A stretch of DNA of 29,302 nt from the NCBI GenBank assembly GCA_030247855.1, contig JAPDRN010000227.1:1-29302 (forward strand). The letters run 5' to 3'. Under the pieces are notes generated by a model. The model did no database searches, was not told the origin of the DNA, and worked only from the letters and a program-made list of their open reading frames with translations. The position numbers and the translations under genes were made by a program. Of this stretch, positions 25,970-29,302 are shown piece after piece; within the stretch, counting starts at the first letter, position 1; each line of letters opens with the position of its first letter. The DNA is from Knufia peltigerae. Taxonomy: Eukaryota; Ascomycota; Eurotiomycetes; Chaetothyriales; Trichomeriaceae.

Positions 25970-28900
25970 TTATCGTCTCAAACCTACAAAGCTTCCTGCG
26001 CTGGAAAACAAATTCCCACTACTCTGTTGCGCCGCTCCTTTTCCCATATCAGAAGTCTTTTGGGCCGCTTGAGATCCTTGAGATGTAGTCGTCCCGGCAA
26101 CACTATTTCCAGCATCGACCGCCTTTTCGGCTCCCTGATGACCAGCTGTAGAAGACACAGTGTTGCCCGCCCCCGCCGGTAACTGGGATAATCTTGCACC
26201 TATCGATTCGGCAGAGGGCACGTCTGGTTCTCCAACACCTGCCGACGGAGACTTGACGCCAGATGTTTGTTGTTGACTTGTCCTCCGCGGACCCAGCTTC
26301 GGCGGCCGCTTTTGAGTCTTGCCCGAAATCTCCTTGACCAGGTTCGGGGTCGGGACTGAGGTCGGGGGGGACTTGACTCCCGATGAAACCCGCTCGAGTT
26401 TAGCAGGAGGAGATCTCAAACCTGACGACACCCTCTCGAGTTTCGCAGGTGGTGATTTCAGATCCGACGGTGTCCTCTCTAGTTTGACTGGTGGTGACTT
26501 CAGACCTGACGGTGTCCGCTCCAGTTTTCCAGAGGGCAATCTATCCAGTTTGGGCGGCCGTCTTGATTTCACTTCTGTTTCCGACGACTTCTTATCAAGT
26601 TTCGGTCTCTCGACCACGGCATTCTTGGATGACGGCGATGCGCTTTTTTTCTGAAGTTTTGGGGGTACCTTCTTTTCACCGCCGCCGCCACCTCCACCAA
26701 AGCCGAGACGAGGGAGACTGGGAAGATATGAAGCTGCTCGAGACGTATATGATGTCTGATCTGTCTTGGTAGGAGTTTCCTGGGCTTGGGATGTTATCGA
26801 TTTCGTTGCCGTATCATCTTTGGTGCTGTCCGTCACCGTGTCCATGCCTTTCTGGGCCGACTGTGCAGTGGCCTTTGCAGCTCCTTGTGCCTGGCTTGTG
26901 GCGGTCTTGCCTGAGTCACCGGCTTTGGCGGCACCAGTGTCTACACCCTTTTGAAGAGTCTGAGTCGTGTTTCGTGCCGCTGTCCCCACTGCGCCCGTAA
27001 CATCCCCAGTCTTGTCCTTGATGGGTTGTGGCGTGCGGTCTTTGGCTTGATGGATGATTGGAGCGTCTCTGGCCGCTCTTCTCGAAGACTTCACGGCCGG
27101 GTTGTCTTTCGGATTGAGAGTGTTTTTCACAGTAGGCGTCACCACGTCGGATACTGCCCCAGTTGCTCCTTTGGCTGCAGAGGTGGTGGTGTCGGTCGTA
27201 GCAGACGCTGAAGCCGTGGCCTTTCCGAGTGGTCTCTTGGCGTCTTTCTGATCGCCACGGCTTGCCCGCAAAGAGGAGAGGTAAGATGAGGCTTGTGAGA
27301 TGTAGCCTTGTCCTTGATCTGTTGCACCCTGCGTTGTCTTGCCTACCTTACACGTCGTCTTCTTCTTCGTGTCGACGGGGCTATTCTGTGGAGCAGCAAT
27401 TCCAGCCGTGGTCGACTTGCTCGTATACGGCATACTGGGCAAGCTCCTATACAACCGTGTCGTAAGTGGTTCCGTCGTTGTCCCTTGTGTGTTCTTCATC
27501 GCCTGGCCAGCAGCAGCACCCTCCGCCGCTGCCGTTGAATCCTTGGCCACCTTCTGGGTATTTCCGGCGGTCTTGTCCATGTCCTTGCTCGCATCTTTCG
27601 CGCTCGACATCTGTGGCAAGTAAAAGTACTCAATCGCTCGACTCACGAGACTTGTCTTCGTCTGATCTTGCACCTTCTTCTCCAACTCATTCGCCTCGTC
27701 TTCAGCTTCGGCCTCCTGATCCTCTTTACCGCCACGAAGACTCTGCCTTCTTATCATCCAACGCCGTTGGTTCTCGAGGCTTTCCTTCTTTTCTCGCTTC
27801 TCCATCTCGATCAACGCCTCCTTCTCCCTTTCGACGGCATCCATGTCGATATCTTCGAACCCGATCCTCTTCAAAATGGCCCCGATGAGATAGCGGTATC
27901 GCTGATGACTGCTCACGTCCTCGCTCACGTCGAAATTCTCGACCCCACTGAGAGCCTCGATCTTTTGCAAGCCCGCCACGCCATACTGTACGGCACTCGT
28001 CCGATACATGAAGCCTAGCACGTAATCGTTGACGCTGAAGACGTTGACGAGACGCCCTGCGACCGCACTCCGCAACACACGCCAGTCGCTCGTATCACTC
28101 GGCGTCGGACTACCGATGAGCACGGCATTCTCCACGACGCCAAACGCGCCGCGCTTCGCCAGGCTCATGAGACAGGTGTACACGACCCTGGCACCGAGAC
28201 TGTACCCGACCAAAGTCACGGGCCGCTCTCCTTGTGCCCTCTTGACCAACGCGTCCGCGAGGACCTCGCCGGCCTTGTCCGCGCGACTCTTTGCCACGCT
28301 GAACGGGTTGTCTATGACTCTGGCCACCTTCATCAGCGCGACGGGCCACATGGCGCCGGCGAGGTCAGCAAATATGGTCCTCTTGACCACCTCCTTCTGC
28401 GCGTACCCCCACGCGGCCGACTGGACGACACCGTTCATCGCGTTGCCCAGGTTCAAAAGGGCCTCAAGTTCCCATTTCAGGGCAAAAGCCTCGCTGCCGA
28501 CACCCAGCACGCGCCACGGCTTGACCACCTCTTCCTTTTCGGTCAGCCATCCGCTCACACCGATGGTGACTCTCAACTTGTGATCGTGCGTGGCTTGTTC
28601 GACATCTTTGCTATCTTCATTCTGCTTCTTCTTCATCGGCGCCGTCTTCTCCTCTTCGTCGTCGTCACTTCGTTTCTCATTATCATTGTCGCGATCATTG
28701 TCATCATGTTTTCCGTGAACGGGTAGGAATCGAAAATCCTCAACCTCCCTCGCATACTGGTCCATCATCTGACCCGTCATGCGCCCTCCGTACGCGCCAA
28801 ATAGACCACCCACGAGCACCGTACTGCCCGCCACACTCCCCAAGTACGCCGCGGCGGAAGTGGCGCCCAAGCCCAGTCCACCCATGACCGACCCCACGCC

Positions 28901-29302
28901 GGCCGCGACCAGAGGTGCGGCGAGGCCTCCGCTGACGCCCAGGATTGCGGCGCCGGCCGCCGTGGCGATGGCGACCTTCCTCCGCCTCGCTTCCCTGTTG
29001 GCCTCGATCTTGGCTCTCATGGCCTCGTCTGCCGAGGTCGACATTTCCATTTCCCTCGCGTGCTCCAGCAGGCCCCTGGCCGTGGTGTACTCGTCCTGCT
29101 CGAACGTCTTGAGCGGGAGCTTCAGCGACCGGGTCAGGTTGAGCATCAACACGCGCGAAAAGGCGTTGTAGTGTTCGAGGCTGATGAGCAGGAGGAGGAC
29201 CGAGTGGAGGATCAACGTGCGTTCCTTCATGCTCATCTTGGTCAATGGCGATTTGGCACCCGGGTAGAGGTCTTTGAATTTCAACGCCACAGTTTTGGTG
29301 TT
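25970..29302 (-). CDS. DUF726 (TMCO4/Mil1-like) putative lipase with long repetitive tail, 5' end outside window
   Basis: The frame is open from the right edge to a TAA at 25970-25972, showing 1,110 residues; the start lies beyond the window. Positions are counted from the edge. Residues 110-172 are an alanine/glycine-rich hydrophobic region, likely a membrane hairpin. A very acidic, lysine-rich linker follows (about 200-235). The DUF726 alpha/beta-hydrolase domain starts at VTIGVSGWLT (about 245). Its nucleophile elbow GYSLGAR has S368, with downstream GSPTPSD, FSVNDYVLG and SSHQRYR holding candidate acid and histidine. A charged coiled-coil segment follows near 480-550. The remaining ~550 residues are low-complexity, rich in T, S, A, Q, K and P, with an 11-residue periodic stretch, a run of eight glycines and a 14-residue tandem repeat. 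Family members are membrane-associated putative lipases. Convergent with the alpha/beta hydrolase, 206 bp apart. Confidence 0.85.
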   Translation of the reverse strand, partial: NTKTVALKFKDLYPGAKSPLTKMSMKERTLILHSVLLLLISLEHYNAFSRVLMLNLTRSLKLPLKTFEQDEYTTARGLLEHAREMEMSTSADEAMRAKIEANREARRRKVAIATAAGAAILGVSGGLAAPLVAAGVGSVMGGLGLGATSAAAYLGSVAGSTVLVGGLFGAYGGRMTGQMMDQYAREVEDFRFLPVHGKHDDNDRDNDNEKRSDDDEEEKTAPMKKKQNEDSKDVEQATHDHKLRVTIGVSGWLTEKEEVVKPWRVLGVGSEAFALKWELEALLNLGNAMNGVVQSAAWGYAQKEVVKRTIFADLAGAMWPVALMKVARVIDNPFSVAKSRADKAGEVLADALVKRAQGERPVTLVGYSLGARVVYTCLMSLAKRGAFGVVENAVLIGSPTPSDTSDWRVLRSAVAGRLVNVFSVNDYVLGFMYRTSAVQYGVAGLQKIEALSGVENFDVSEDVSSHQRYRYLIGAILKRIGFEDIDMDAVEREKEALIEMEKREKKESLENQRRWMIRRQSLRGGKEDQEAEAEDEANELEKKVQDQTKTSLVSRAIEYFYLPQMSSAKDASKDMDKTAGNTQKVAKDSTAAAEGAAAGQAMKNTQGTTTEPLTTRLYRSLPSMPYTSKSTTAGIAAPQNSPVDTKKKTTCKVGKTTQGATDQGQGYISQASSYLSSLRASRGDQKDAKRPLGKATASASATTDTTTSAAKGATGAVSDVVTPTVKNTLNPKDNPAVKSSRRAARDAPIIHQAKDRTPQPIKDKTGDVTGAVGTAARNTTQTLQKGVDTGAAKAGDSGKTATSQAQGAAKATAQSAQKGMDTVTDSTKDDTATKSITSQAQETPTKTDQTSYTSRAASYLPSLPRLGFGGGGGGGEKKVPPKLQKKSASPSSKNAVVERPKLDKKSSETEVKSRRPPKLDRLPSGKLERTPSGLKSPPVKLERTPSDLKSPPAKLERVSSGLRSPPAKLERVSSGVKSPPTSVPTPNLVKEISGKTQKRPPKLGPRRTSQQQTSGVKSPSAGVGEPDVPSAESIGARLSQLPAGAGNTVSSTAGHQGAEKAVDAGNSVAGTTTSQGSQAAQKTSDMGKGAAQQSSGNLFSSAGSFVGLRR
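26360..26527 (-). repeat. 42-bp in-frame tandem repeat, four copies (14-residue unit)
   Basis: Within the DUF726 gene tail, the unit KLER-x-x-SG-[LV]-[KR]-SPP-x occurs four times in a row without gaps, preceded by a partial KLDRLPSG copy. The copies differ at a few residues (TP/VS, G/D, K/R), so they are not fresh duplicates. The repeated SPP and basic residues suggest phosphorylation sites or SH3-type ligands. Confidence 0.85.
26831..26962 (-). repeat. 11-residue periodic helix-like repeats in the DUF726 tail
   Basis: Four successive 11-residue blocks can be laid out: QTLQKGVDTGA, AKAGDSGKTAT, SQAQGAAKATA and QSAQKGMDTVT. The first and fourth match closely and are exactly 33 residues apart. 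The composition (A, T, G, Q, K, D with few large hydrophobics) is like perilipin-4 and LEA-type 11-mer amphipathic helices. Periodicity is seen; function is inferred. Confidence 0.5.

Noticed and set aside
28029..28726. Long plus-strand frames inside the DUF726 gene
   Set aside because: Opposite-strand shadows of a conserved hydrolase domain; no recognisable protein.
1..29302. CRISPR arrays, bacterial operons, insertion sequences or a phage system
   Set aside because: The window is clearly spliced fungal nuclear DNA; no spaced repeat array or transposase was seen.

Overview
The window looks like nuclear DNA of a filamentous ascomycete (Pezizomycotina). Genes are spaced, lie on both strands, and carry short introns of roughly 50-130 nt with GT..AG ends. 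The gene families are fungal: LYS2 aminoadipate reductase, the DSC complex subunit Dsc3, the Vti1 SNARE, lactose-permease-type sugar transporters and a DHA1 MFS pump. A Eurotiomycete or Chaetothyriales-like host would fit, but this is a low-confidence guess. Exon boundaries were placed by hand from splice signals, frame continuity and family conservation.

Layout: (1) 8-2023, minus, a seven-exon sugar transporter, divergent from (2) 3415-4407, plus, a phytanoyl-CoA dioxygenase-like 2OG-Fe(II) oxygenase. (3) 4831-5796, plus, Dsc3, convergent with (4) 6032-6853, minus, the Vti1 SNARE. Vti1 is divergent from (5) 7366-8283, plus, a PAQR/AdipoR-type membrane protein. (6) 8435-8905, plus, the N-terminal remnant of a fungal multi-pass membrane protein. 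(7) 9310-11055, minus, a four-exon DHA1 MFS transporter, divergent from (8) 11856-12932, plus, a zinc alcohol dehydrogenase; an exact 11-bp inverted repeat lies between them. (9) A gene-poor 2 kb follows, with one doubtful 208-codon ORF. (10) 14984-16888, minus, a 634-aa single-pass protein of unnamed function, divergent from (11) 17298-21826, plus, LYS2 (1,412 aa, four exons), which has a Gcn4/CpcA-type TGACTCA site just upstream. (12) 22117-23202, minus, a secreted choloylglycine-hydrolase/penicillin V acylase-like enzyme. (13) 24681-25763, plus, an HSL-type alpha/beta hydrolase. (14) 25970 to the right edge, minus, a DUF726 (TMCO4/Mil1-like) putative lipase with a very long repetitive tail, cut by the window at its 5' end.

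Most of this is ordinary housekeeping: lysine biosynthesis, endosomal SNARE traffic, SREBP-linked ubiquitin ligation and transport. I do not see a secondary-metabolite cluster or a defence system. The most interesting signals are the DUF726 protein tail, which has a 14-residue tandem repeat and an 11-residue periodic amphipathic-like stretch resembling lipid-droplet-binding proteins; the secreted Ntn hydrolase whose predicted signal cleavage would expose its catalytic cysteine; the inverted repeat in the transporter/dehydrogenase promoter; the broken membrane-protein gene; and the unnamed 634-aa protein, whose N-terminal half looks loosely glycosyltransferase-like.
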